DNA of 64,000 bases from Sphingobacterium yanglingense. GTDB lineage: Bacteria; Bacteroidota; Bacteroidia; Sphingobacteriales; Sphingobacteriaceae. The stretch spans positions 396,939-460,938 of the forward strand of contig NZ_SNYV01000013.1 of NCBI RefSeq assembly GCF_004363245.1, in the 5' to 3' direction. This document shows positions 1 to 8,062 of this stretch, piece after piece. How positions within the stretch are numbered: position 1 is the stretch's first letter; the number at the start of each line of letters is the position of its first letter. A program made the position numbers and the translations under genes. A model generated the notes under the pieces. The model saw only the letters and a list, made by a program, of their open reading frames with translations. It searched no databases and was not told where the DNA came from.

Positions 1-686
1 GCATTCACACCTTCTTTACTGGCCCGCCAGTGTTTAGCTCTTCCGGATTGGGTTAAAGAAACAGGCGTCTTCAACGCTTCCGATAAGTCAGATTCGATGA
101 GCTGATATACTTTTTCCAAGGATTGCCTTTCTATGGCTTCTTCAAAACTGGTACTCGTCTTTAATGGTAGCCCCAATTCATTTTTATTCGCATCCGTGTA
201 CGGGAGACAATAGGTGTTGGCTAGTATCCAGTAACTGTATGCACGGATAAAGTGCGCATCGGCTTTAATAATCGCTTTTTCCTGTTCAGTACCGGTTACG
301 TTGTCTAGATTACTTAGCGCCATATTGGCGGTGAATATCTTTTTATATTCCTCCGTCCAAAGGTTATCGCGTTGTTCGTTAAGGAGAAATTGCGTATCCC
401 AGGTTGCGAATTGTATAGCTGCGATATTGGATAAGACGGATCGGCCTCCATTGTAGAGGTTAACAGTCAACCCCCAATCGTCTGTACCATAGGTTTGTGC
501 ACGATTTTCTTCTCGGTAGAAAGTAGATTGATTATCTAGCAATGCATTCAGCTGTGCAGTAGTCTTAACCACCAGTGCGGATGTTTTAGAAGGCGGCTCT
601 TCTAAGAATTTTTCGCAGGATAGGAGCGTACAAGAGACCGCTATCAAAGCGAGTATAGTATAAGGATGTATATATTTTATGCTCAT
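1..686 (-). CDS. SusD/RagB-family outer-membrane lipoprotein, locus A (3' end cut by window)
   Basis: The reading frame begins with ATG at 686-684 and stays open to the window edge, so only about 228 N-terminal residues are seen. It starts with a lipoprotein signal peptide whose lipobox LLSC places the acylated cysteine at residue 24, followed by the EKFLEEPP type of N-terminus usual in SusD/RagB proteins. SusD proteins are surface lipoproteins that close over a partner SusC channel and capture the nutrient. The gene lies 11 bp after the SusC gene on the same strand, so the two are almost certainly co-transcribed as the last part of the sigma/FecR/SusC/SusD locus A. Helical segments with conserved aromatic residues (RAYSYWILANTYCLPY) fit the TPR-like SusD core. 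The substrate cannot be told from sequence. Confidence 0.9.
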   Translation of the reverse strand, partial: MSIKYIHPYTILALIAVSCTLLSCEKFLEEPPSKTSALVVKTTAQLNALLDNQSTFYREENRAQTYGTDDWGLTVNLYNGGRSVLSNIAAIQFATWDTQFLLNEQRDNLWTEEYKKIFTANMALSNLDNVTGTEQEKAIIKADAHFIRAYSYWILANTYCLPYTDANKNELGLPLKTSTSFEEAIERQSLEKVYQLIESDLSEALKTPVSLTQSGRAKHWRASKEGVN

Positions 687-697
687 GATTTATCTTA

Positions 698-3600
698 TTA
701 TAGTTCACATTTAATACCCAGTGAGATACGTGGTTGCGGTTTTAATGTACCTAACGGATATTCAGGATCCTCTCCGGCATTATTCGCTACTACGGTGAAT
801 AGATCATTCCCCTGTGCAAATACCTGAATACGCTTCATATTAATTCTCGTACTTAAATTTACAGGAAGGTTATAGCTTAAGTTGATCTCCTGCATGCGGA
901 GATGCGAAGCGCTCTCGACCAAGTAATTCATGTAGGGGTGGAATCGATCCCAAAAATAGTATCGGGGTTCGATCTGGTTCAATGGAAGTGGGACTATTTC
1001 CATTGGATCCCCATTTGTTACTTCCCCTACTTTTTTATTCGGTAGTACACGCGAACTCAGCGTCGCCGGATAGTTAAATCCTTTTCTTTTGAACTGGTGT
1101 CCAAACTTTCCGGTAACGATAAACGATAGATTAAAATCATAAACTTTAAACGAGTTGGTAAATCCAAAAGTATATGGAGCTACAGTAGTCCCCATATTTA
1201 ACAGGTAGGAGGTGCCATCACCCGGAGTGGCTGCCGCAAAATCGTAATTTGTGCCATTAAGTCCTGCTACGGTGGGTTGATTATTGATTACTCCCGTGTA
1301 TTCGTAAGCCCACAGGGTATTCGCATCTTGACCTTCGACATAAGCCACAGATCCACCGCCCACAAGCCAAGAGGCATTGTAATTCGCTACAAACAATTGC
1401 GTGATCTTGTTCTTATTGTACGAAAAGTTCGCATTACCTCTCCAGACAATATCATTTCCTTTGATCCGTTGTATCGTTCCCAGTTCCAGCTCGATCCCCT
1501 TATTGGTCATCGCAGCATTGTTTAAGTTCTGACGAGTAGTTCCATTCACGGCAGGAATGGATAAGGTCGCTATCAGATCTTTGCCAGATTTATTGTATAT
1601 GTCTACTTTACCATACAGCGCACCTTGAAATAAGCTGTAATCGACACCAATATTCCATGTGCCTGTTTTTTCCCAGCGTAATGTTGGGTTTCCAAAGCTT
1701 GATATAGTAGCACGGTAGTCTCCGGTATACAGGTTTGGCGATGATTCTATTGCAATCAATGGACGGAAAGATGTCGAACGGTCTACGTTACCGTTATAGC
1801 CATAGGTAGCGCGTAGCGCAAGATGGTCTACCCAATCCACCTGTTGCATGAAATCCTCTTTATTCAGACGCCAGCTTCCCCCCAGTGACCAAAACGGTGC
1901 GTACCGATAAGACGGGTCATCTGTTATCAGGTTTGATGCATCCGTACGTATGCTTCCCGATAGCGTATACTTTGATTTATAAGTATATGCTGCATTTGCG
2001 AATAAGGAGAAATAGCGATCTGTAATGTGCGTGAATTTATTTACATAACCAAAAGACTGATTATAGCCGGTCCAATCCCTTATAGGAGCTGTCGGCGTCC
2101 CCGGACCATTCGGAAATATACCGACACTAAGTGTCTCTTCATTATAGCCATATGCTGTAGGTGCGTTGGAGGTCTGTGATATCAAATGATTTATCTCTGT
2201 TCCTCCAATAAAATTGATCTCATGGTCTTCGCCAAATTGACGATCAAAATTAAGTTGGTTACGGAAGATATAAGATTCCGTCTTACTGCTATTTTGTTCT
2301 AAAATGCCACCTTTTGGAAGATTCAACGTAATACGGTTAGTCGCTCTATCCCAGCTAGCAGCAGTGTTTACAGCATTTCTGACATAGAAAGTGTTTTCGT
2401 TGTTAAAATTTCTGTTAGTGGTGTTAAACAATTCATATTGTACCTTCGTGTCAAAAGAAAGCCCTTTGATTATTTTAAAGGTCAGGCCAGCTTGTAGTCG
2501 GGTATTCAGTTGCTCGCTGGTATATTTTCTGTTTTCAATTTCCTGGATAGGATTATAAGACCAGTCAGCATACGGAAACCGATCCATAGGTACCAAGCGA
2601 TCTAAAATCGGGGTGTAATATTTCGAGATATTGGTTAGCGAGCCATCTTCATTTCTAAGCATTTCATAGGGAGCGATGTTCGCTATATCTGCTAAAGGGT
2701 TTGGCGATCCATAAGGATTTACATTATAATTGACACCACTCCGGTTTACTTTGTTATAATTGACCAATCCTCCAAAATTGATTTGCAGCCATTTAAAAAC
2801 ATCGGCAGATGTATTATAGTTGACCGTATATTTTTTGTTATCCGATCGTTTAAAGTTTGATTGTGTATCTTCAAAAAGTAAAGATACCCTATTCGACATT
2901 CGTTCTGTCGAGCCTGATAGATCCAAAGAATATTGCTGTACAGTAGGATTGGTGAGTAGCTCATCACGAATCTGTTTTTTGTTGTCCAGGGTTTTGTACT
3001 TGGCCAACAACGCGTCCCTTTCTGCTAGAGAGATATAGCCTAGATTGTGCTCACTCATCGCTATAGTTCCCGGTGACCAGGATTTATAAACGTCGTTCGG
3101 AAATACACCTCCATTGATCTGTGCTCCCCAGTTGCCAAAAGATTTCATCTCATAGTCGATCGTTTCGGATGAGGAGGCTAACGGATTCACATAATCTAGA
3201 TCTAACTTTTTAGAGATACGCGTGAAAGCAGAGAAATTTACAGCTAAAGGAGTTCCTTTCTTTCCTTTTTTCGTGACTACCACGATTACACCATTCGCAG
3301 ATTTTGCACCCCATATCGATGCTGCCGCCGCGTCCTTTAATACGGTCACACTTTCCACATCATTGGGATTGATTGTGCTGAAATCACCTTGTATTGGAAA
3401 TCCATCCACCACCACAAGAGGCGCTGCATTTTGATTCCGGATTCCAAAAGGATCACGGATATTCAGCGCCGTCTGTCCCCTGATTTCAAATCTGGGATTA
3501 CCATCAGTGTCCAGTGTAGCTTGCATCCCTGCCGTAGTACCGATAAGGCGTTGCGCGATGCTCGTAGCAGGTTTTTCCAGTTGTTCCTGGCTTATCGTGT

Positions 3601-4294
3601 TAAAAGACCCTGTAGCTCTTTCTTTTGATATTGTCTGATATCCCGTATTAACTACTGATACTTCTTCCAGTTCCGAGGTAAGCAGCTCCATTTTTATCGA
3701 CAATGTATGGGCTTTACCTACCGTTATTTCTTTCTTCTTATACCCGAGAAAAGAAAGCTGCAATACGGCGCCTTCATCGACTCCGGATAGGATAAATTCT
3801 CCAGCAGCACTGGTTTGTACAGCGATATCTGAGTTTTTTACACGTATAGTTACCCCCACCAATGGAGATCCCTTTTCATCCAGTACGATACCCCTTATAT
3901 CCACAGCGGCAATAGCTGATGAACTTTTAGCAATTTCATCTTTTTTTCGTATCAGAACAGTCTTATCATTTATGGCATAAAATAAAGGTTGATTTTTAAG
4001 ACAGGTCTCCAAGACATTCGTGATACTGGCATTTTTAAAATCGACATCAATTAGTTTAAGGTGATTAATATCTTTGTCGAGGTAAATAAAATCATAACCG
4101 CTTTGCGCACTTATTTTATCCAATACCTGTTGGAGTGATATATTCTTCCCCTTTATAGTAATCTGGGCGTTGGTAACGGCGCTTACCTGCATCAGAGAAA
4201 AAAGCATTATGAATGTGGTCAACTTCATAATCAATAGTATTTTTTGGAGCATTTTCATACGAATATTCGCCCCATATTTTTCATCAATTTTCAT
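698..4294 (-). CDS. SusC/RagA-family TonB-dependent outer-membrane receptor with STN domain, locus A
   Basis: A 1198-residue TonB-dependent transporter. In order: a signal peptide (hydrophobic stretch about residues 20-43), an STN signalling domain (about 45-115), a carboxypeptidase-regulatory-like beta-sandwich (about 130-205), the plug with the SusC hallmark around NPNDVESVTVLKDAAAASIWG (about 310-335), and a long beta-barrel ending in aromatic strands. The STN domain is expected to contact FecR in the periplasm, so this receptor should both import a ligand and report its presence. The plug begins with NTGYQTISKERATGSF, a motif also seen in the locus B and D receptors. ATG at 4294 is used; an inner Met (residue 13 or 15) would also give a good signal peptide. 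A predicted antisense RNA covers the region just upstream of this start. Confidence 0.95.
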   Translation of the reverse strand: MKIDEKYGANIRMKMLQKILLIMKLTTFIMLFSLMQVSAVTNAQITIKGKNISLQQVLDKISAQSGYDFIYLDKDINHLKLIDVDFKNASITNVLETCLKNQPLFYAINDKTVLIRKKDEIAKSSSAIAAVDIRGIVLDEKGSPLVGVTIRVKNSDIAVQTSAAGEFILSGVDEGAVLQLSFLGYKKKEITVGKAHTLSIKMELLTSELEEVSVVNTGYQTISKERATGSFNTISQEQLEKPATSIAQRLIGTTAGMQATLDTDGNPRFEIRGQTALNIRDPFGIRNQNAAPLVVVDGFPIQGDFSTINPNDVESVTVLKDAAAASIWGAKSANGVIVVVTKKGKKGTPLAVNFSAFTRISKKLDLDYVNPLASSSETIDYEMKSFGNWGAQINGGVFPNDVYKSWSPGTIAMSEHNLGYISLAERDALLAKYKTLDNKKQIRDELLTNPTVQQYSLDLSGSTERMSNRVSLLFEDTQSNFKRSDNKKYTVNYNTSADVFKWLQINFGGLVNYNKVNRSGVNYNVNPYGSPNPLADIANIAPYEMLRNEDGSLTNISKYYTPILDRLVPMDRFPYADWSYNPIQEIENRKYTSEQLNTRLQAGLTFKIIKGLSFDTKVQYELFNTTNRNFNNENTFYVRNAVNTAASWDRATNRITLNLPKGGILEQNSSKTESYIFRNQLNFDRQFGEDHEINFIGGTEINHLISQTSNAPTAYGYNEETLSVGIFPNGPGTPTAPIRDWTGYNQSFGYVNKFTHITDRYFSLFANAAYTYKSKYTLSGSIRTDASNLITDDPSYRYAPFWSLGGSWRLNKEDFMQQVDWVDHLALRATYGYNGNVDRSTSFRPLIAIESSPNLYTGDYRATISSFGNPTLRWEKTGTWNIGVDYSLFQGALYGKVDIYNKSGKDLIATLSIPAVNGTTRQNLNNAAMTNKGIELELGTIQRIKGNDIVWRGNANFSYNKNKITQLFVANYNASWLVGGGSVAYVEGQDANTLWAYEYTGVINNQPTVAGLNGTNYDFAAATPGDGTSYLLNMGTTVAPYTFGFTNSFKVYDFNLSFIVTGKFGHQFKRKGFNYPATLSSRVLPNKKVGEVTNGDPMEIVPLPLNQIEPRYYFWDRFHPYMNYLVESASHLRMQEINLSYNLPVNLSTRINMKRIQVFAQGNDLFTVVANNAGEDPEYPLGTLKPQPRISLGIKCEL

Positions 4295-4302
4295 TAATTT
4301 TG
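4295..4302 (+). promoter_or_regulatory. -7 promoter element of predicted antisense RNA A
   Basis: TAATTTTG matches the Bacteroidota -7 consensus TAnnTTTG. It points away from susC and towards fecR, that is, opposite to both genes. I see no convincing TTG at -33. A start near 4308 would be expected. It gains weight from the intrinsic terminator on the same strand about 90 nt downstream. Confidence 0.45.
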
Positions 4303-4307
4303 AATTG

Positions 4308-4398
4308 TTTGGTTAGTTGAGTATTAGTTCTCGTAATGAATTGTAATGATTGGCCAAACAGTTAAGCGGGGGTAGGTCGAAGTACTCCCGTTTTTTTT
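4308..4398 (+). ncRNA. Predicted cis-antisense sRNA in the fecR-susC gap, locus A
   Basis: The gap between FecR and SusC carries, on the strand opposite the genes, a TAnnTTTG element (4295-4302) and then a textbook intrinsic terminator (4367-4398). An RNA of about 90 nt starting near 4308 would be complementary to the susC 5' leader. Known biology: DonS-type antisense sRNAs in Bacteroides lie in this position and repress SusCD loci run by ECF sigma/anti-sigma pairs. Existence here is inferred from the signals and from the same arrangement in locus B. The 5' end is approximate. Confidence 0.5.
4367..4398 (+). terminator. Intrinsic terminator, plus strand, between fecR and susC of locus A
   Basis: An 8-bp stem (4367-4374 with 4383-4390) with an 8-nt loop is followed by eight Ts. 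One pair is G-U only if the RNA is read from the plus strand (G4371 with U4386), so the structure is made for plus-strand RNA. No plus-strand protein gene ends here. Confidence 0.7.
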
Positions 4399-4418
4399 AG
4401 CCATTTAGTTAGAATATG

Positions 4419-5567
4419 TTATGGCATGACGATAATCCTCCTTCCTTCAATTTTAAATTTGGCAGCTTTTGTAAACGATATTTTGTCTAGAATTTCCGAA
4501 ATATCGTCGTAGCGGCTGATGGAACCCGTGAAAACTTTATCACTGAAATCTCCTTTATAGATGACTTCTACATCGTACCATCTAGAAATTTTTAACATAA
4601 TGCTTTCCAAGCTTTCACTTTTGAAAATGAACTTGCCGTTTTTCCAGGCGATCATTCTCTCTGCATCCACATTCAGAATTTGGGTTTTGTTACCATGGAG
4701 CACAACTTGTTGATTTGGCTCTAGGAGCGTATTGTTAACCTTTACCGATCCTTCCAGTAGGGTAGTGCGGCTAATTGATTCTTCGCTATAACTGTTTATG
4801 TTAAAGTGGGTACCCAGCACCTCCACGGTTTGATTTTTACTTTCTACGACAAAAGGTTTTTTAATATCCTTAGCCACTTCAAAGTAGGCTTCTCCGTCCA
4901 GTTTAACGAGACGCTTTTTTGACGTTCCCATATGCGCAGAATAAGTTAAGCTGGTAGCGGCATTTAGCCACACCTTAGTTCCATCCGATAGGGTGATCTG
5001 ATAGGTTCCCCCTTTTGGAGTGGTGATCGTCTGTGTCAGGGTAGCCGAAGAGCCCTGGGGTACACCAAGCACAGTGCCATCATTATAGGTCAGCTGTTCA
5101 TCATCGATCACGATACCGTTTTGATTTTCGCTCAACACGATTTGTTCGCCATTCGCTAAGGTGATTGTGGCTTTATTTCCCCCTGGCGAAATCAGTCTCT
5201 GTTGTTCTACTTTTCCTGTCAAAGGGATCTTTACCTGTTCTTTCTTGTACATTAAGGTACTTATTAGTACCATAGCGATTACAGCAGCAGCGGATATTGC
5301 CCATCTCCATAGCCCTATCTGTTTACCTCTTTTCTGTTGGATATAAGAAGGGTCTTTTATTATGCGTTGATAAAGTGCCTCACTTTGGGAGACTGAAAAT
5401 GGATGTTCTTCTAAATCTTTCCAGTCTTTATCCATAAATAACTCTACGTCATCAACAGACTCGTATTCTCTGATTAAGGACAATAACTGGCGGTATTCAT
5501 CTTCATTAATTTGACGATTCGTGTATTTCTCCAATAAATCTTGGATAATGTATTTTTCGTTGCGCAT
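4419..5567 (-). CDS. FecR-family anti-sigma regulator, locus A
   Basis: A 382-residue inner-membrane regulator. A cytoplasmic N-terminal part (1-85) that should bind the sigma factor is followed by one transmembrane helix (about 88-107), a periplasmic FecR domain (about 125-290, with GGTYQITLSDGTKVWLNAAT and GEAYFEVAKD typical of the family) and a C-terminal DUF4974 domain (about 312-382), which is STN-like and the probable docking site for SusC. It sits between the sigma gene and susC, the standard order of these switches in Bacteroidota. Release of the sigma factor in this family usually follows contact with a ligand-loaded receptor. ATG at 5567 gives a normal N-terminus. Confidence 0.95.
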   Translation of the reverse strand: MRNEKYIIQDLLEKYTNRQINEDEYRQLLSLIREYESVDDVELFMDKDWKDLEEHPFSVSQSEALYQRIIKDPSYIQQKRGKQIGLWRWAISAAAVIAMVLISTLMYKKEQVKIPLTGKVEQQRLISPGGNKATITLANGEQIVLSENQNGIVIDDEQLTYNDGTVLGVPQGSSATLTQTITTPKGGTYQITLSDGTKVWLNAATSLTYSAHMGTSKKRLVKLDGEAYFEVAKDIKKPFVVESKNQTVEVLGTHFNINSYSEESISRTTLLEGSVKVNNTLLEPNQQVVLHGNKTQILNVDAERMIAWKNGKFIFKSESLESIMLKISRWYDVEVIYKGDFSDKVFTGSISRYDDISEILDKISFTKAAKFKIEGRRIIVMP

Positions 5568-5675
5568 GTATTCAACAGTTAAAAGTTGGAGCTATTAACT
5601 GTAATACACCTCAAAATAGGGAAGGGAGTAGTCGGAAATGAAAAAAAATGTCAAACGTAGACAAACCTTCTATAG

Positions 5676-6260
5676 CTAATGTAGAAATAATATTGCTGCA
5701 AAGAGGCCAGGGTAGCTTTCGAGATAAAAACGAAGTGTTTTAAGTGCTTCAGCACTATGTTTTTTAACGGTTTCCTTGGAGATATTGAGTTTTTCGGCGA
5801 TCTGTAGATGGCTTAGTCCTTCGTACCTACTCATTTTGAATACCTGGTGCTGTTGTGGAGACAACTTAGTGATAGCCTGATCCAGAAATTTTTGTAACTC
5901 TGCAGCGTGTACAATATCCTCTGTACTATTGCTTAATTCGATATAATTAGACCACAAGGCTTCCGCCGCCGCGTTAGATCGGGCAGCATCACGGATACGG
6001 TTCAAGCACAGTCTTTTGCAGATGGTATACAACAGAGAGCTTATAGGTTGTTCTTCGTCAATGTTATCACGCGTTGTCCAGAGCTTCACTAGGGCATCAT
6101 GTACGGCTTCTTCCGCTAATTCTTTACTGTGCAAATACCGCAAATTGAAGTGATAAAGTTTCTTATGCCATCTATCAAATACCGCACGAAAGGCAAGCTC
6201 GTCATTCTGTTTAAGCAAAATGATGAGTTCCTTTTCAGAATATCCAGTATAAGAATTCAT
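5676..6260 (-). CDS. ECF RNA polymerase sigma factor, locus A
   Basis: About 194 residues. Sigma-70 region 2 (about residues 20-90, with LAFRAVFDRWHKKLYHFNLRY and AEEAVHDALVKLW) is followed by a region 4 helix-turn-helix (LSPQQHQVFKMSRYEGLSHL through KHSAEALKTLR). It belongs to the Bacteroidetes ECF group paired with FecR. The frame is open further up to 6323, but a -7 element TACCTTTG on the minus strand at 6310-6317 places transcription start near 6304, inside that extension, so I use ATG at 6260 (MNSYTGYSEKEL). It should transcribe susCD of locus A when freed from the FecR protein encoded next to it. Confidence 0.92.
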   Translation of the reverse strand: MNSYTGYSEKELIILLKQNDELAFRAVFDRWHKKLYHFNLRYLHSKELAEEAVHDALVKLWTTRDNIDEEQPISSLLYTICKRLCLNRIRDAARSNAAAEALWSNYIELSNSTEDIVHAAELQKFLDQAITKLSPQQHQVFKMSRYEGLSHLQIAEKLNISKETVKKHSAEALKTLRFYLESYPGLFAAILFLH

Positions 6261-6309
6261 AAATATAATTATCGCACTTCTAAATAGGCAATTTTGGTCA
6301 GCCGAATTA

Positions 6310-6317
6310 CAAAGGTA
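6310..6317 (-). promoter_or_regulatory. -7 promoter element upstream of the locus A sigma gene
   Basis: On the minus strand this reads TACCTTTG, a full match to TAnnTTTG. Transcription would start near 6304, giving a leader of about 45 nt before the ATG at 6260. No clear TTG lies at the usual -33 distance. Confidence 0.4.
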
Positions 6318-6410
6318 AGCCAAGATAGTTATATTTTTAAATTTATCCGTGCTGTCAAGCTTTTATTATATAAGGACAGCTCTTCCGTCTGACGTTTTTT
6401 GAAAAATAAA

Positions 6411-6603
6411 AAGGGACTGTCTAAAAAGTAACCAATAGTCGTCATAGCGAGCCTGAGGAACGACGGTGTGGCAATCTAATTGGCTTAAAATACAGATTAC
6501 TTCGTCATTCTTTACCGATTGTCTCCGACGTAAAGAGCTCGTCGGAGACAATCGGTACAAGCTCTCGAAAAGACGAGAATTTTGACCTTTTTGGACAGTC
6601 CCT
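6411..6603. repeat. Palindromic intergenic repeat with terminal inverted repeats
   Basis: The ends are near-perfect inverted repeats: GGGACTGTCTAAAAAGT at the left, and GGGACTGTCCAAAAAGG read inward on the minus strand from the right. Inside is a perfect 17-bp inverted repeat (6514-6530 with 6540-6556) and a block CGTCATAGCGAGCCTGAGGA (6443-6462) of the kind scattered between genes in many Bacteroidota. It encodes no credible protein. It looks like a MITE or a REP-type element and separates loci A and B. Confidence 0.65.
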
Positions 6604-6645
6604 ATTCGAAAACTAATGATGATAATATCAGCTTCCGGGCTTTAG

Positions 6646-8052
6646 TTAGGGGTTATTGGGCATCCCAGGATTTGCATCGATGACTCCCCGAGGTAGGCGT
6701 AGTGTCAATCTTAAGGGATCCAAGGTATATGATTCCAAAGCGGCTCCATTTTGACCATCGTACGTGATATGTGTATAGGTCGTATTCTCGAATAGCGGAT
6801 CATTCGATAATCTTCGCATATCAAGCCATCGATGTCCATATAATGCAAATTCGCGTACGCGTTCTTCAATTACAAATTTTATCAAGTCATTTTTAGATAC
6901 AGCACTTACAGTAGCATCAGCCTCGGGCATGCGCATTTTTCTAAAATTAAGGAGTGTGGTACGCGCTTCCTCTGTCCGATCTAGACGTGCTTCACATTCG
7001 GCTTGCATGAGTGTTACGTCTGGCATCGTGACTCCATGTGCTACTTGAGCACCTGTAGGCCCCTTCCTTCGCATCATTCCTGTTACCGGAAATGTTCCCG
7101 TTCCTTGATACGGAACGTTTGTGAAAGACTTTAAGCGCATATCATTTGGTTTGTACAATTCGCTTACCCAAGGAGCTAATAATATCTCATTTCCATTCAG
7201 TATCCATTGCGATATACTTATCCGAACCATTACATCCTGTATATTATTAAATCCTGATCCGACGGACCAATTGGGATTCGTGTAGGTTTGGTTAAAATCA
7301 TATAGCCCCACTTCGAAACTCGTAGGCAAGTGTCCTTTTGCTGTTTTGATCCACTCCAGCGCACTTTTATAATCCGCCATATACCAGTAAATCTTCGCCA
7401 ACGTAAATTCTGCCGCAGCACGGCACATACGAAGTCTATGCGGTACATTTATAGGCATATCCGGTATAGACGATTTAAGGTCTGATATCATCGATTCATA
7501 GACCTCTTTAACCGTAGCCCTTGTAAAATTATTTTGTGTGACATCAGCGATCGTGATAAGTGGTATACCCAGGTCGGTAGCCGCAGTTTCCGGATGATAT
7601 GGCTTGCCGTAATAATTGACCAGCATCATGTTAAAATAAGCTCGAGAAGCGATTGCTTCTGCTTGGATACTTCGTTTATATTCCGTCGATCCTTCTTCAG
7701 AATTCATCACCTCATTGATGATTTTATTGTAGAGGTAGATGTTCTTTATCGGATCCTGCAGTTCAGAGGCACTTTGTTCCTGCTCGTAGATATCCGCTTC
7801 CCACCGAAACAAGCGCTGGAATCGTAAATTGGTCGCATTAAAGTAGGTGGATAGCGTTGTCACATCATCGCCTAGTACCAATAGCGGGATATCAAATCCA
7901 ATAGATTGAGAGGTATAGAGCATATTTTCATACTCAAAGGTTTTACTGGCTATCAAGCTCCCTTTTGGAGCTACTTCCAAGAAATCTTTTCCACAGGAGG
8001 TCAAGAGCGTTATTAATAACAACAGTAAGCCAATTTTATTTAAGAGAGTCAT
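6646..8052 (-). CDS. SusD/RagB-family outer-membrane lipoprotein, locus B
   Basis: A 468-residue lipoprotein with lipobox LTSC (acylated Cys20) followed by GKDFLEVAPKG. The C-terminal part has the usual SusD features: LMQAECEARLDRTEEARTTL, then EERVREFALYGHRWLDMRRL. It starts 10 bp after the stop of the locus B SusC gene, on the same strand. It should form the surface lid of that SusC pair. The signature fits nutrient capture, but the ligand is unknown; no glycoside hydrolase or peptidase lies beside it to give a hint. Confidence 0.94.
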   Translation of the reverse strand: MTLLNKIGLLLLLITLLTSCGKDFLEVAPKGSLIASKTFEYENMLYTSQSIGFDIPLLVLGDDVTTLSTYFNATNLRFQRLFRWEADIYEQEQSASELQDPIKNIYLYNKIINEVMNSEEGSTEYKRSIQAEAIASRAYFNMMLVNYYGKPYHPETAATDLGIPLITIADVTQNNFTRATVKEVYESMISDLKSSIPDMPINVPHRLRMCRAAAEFTLAKIYWYMADYKSALEWIKTAKGHLPTSFEVGLYDFNQTYTNPNWSVGSGFNNIQDVMVRISISQWILNGNEILLAPWVSELYKPNDMRLKSFTNVPYQGTGTFPVTGMMRRKGPTGAQVAHGVTMPDVTLMQAECEARLDRTEEARTTLLNFRKMRMPEADATVSAVSKNDLIKFVIEERVREFALYGHRWLDMRRLSNDPLFENTTYTHITYDGQNGAALESYTLDPLRLTLRLPRGVIDANPGMPNNP

Positions 8053-8062
8053 AGTTCAACGG

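Noticed and set aside
6366..6560. 64-codon minus-strand frame
   Set aside because: It lies in the inverted-repeat element and its sequence is the translation of that repeat.
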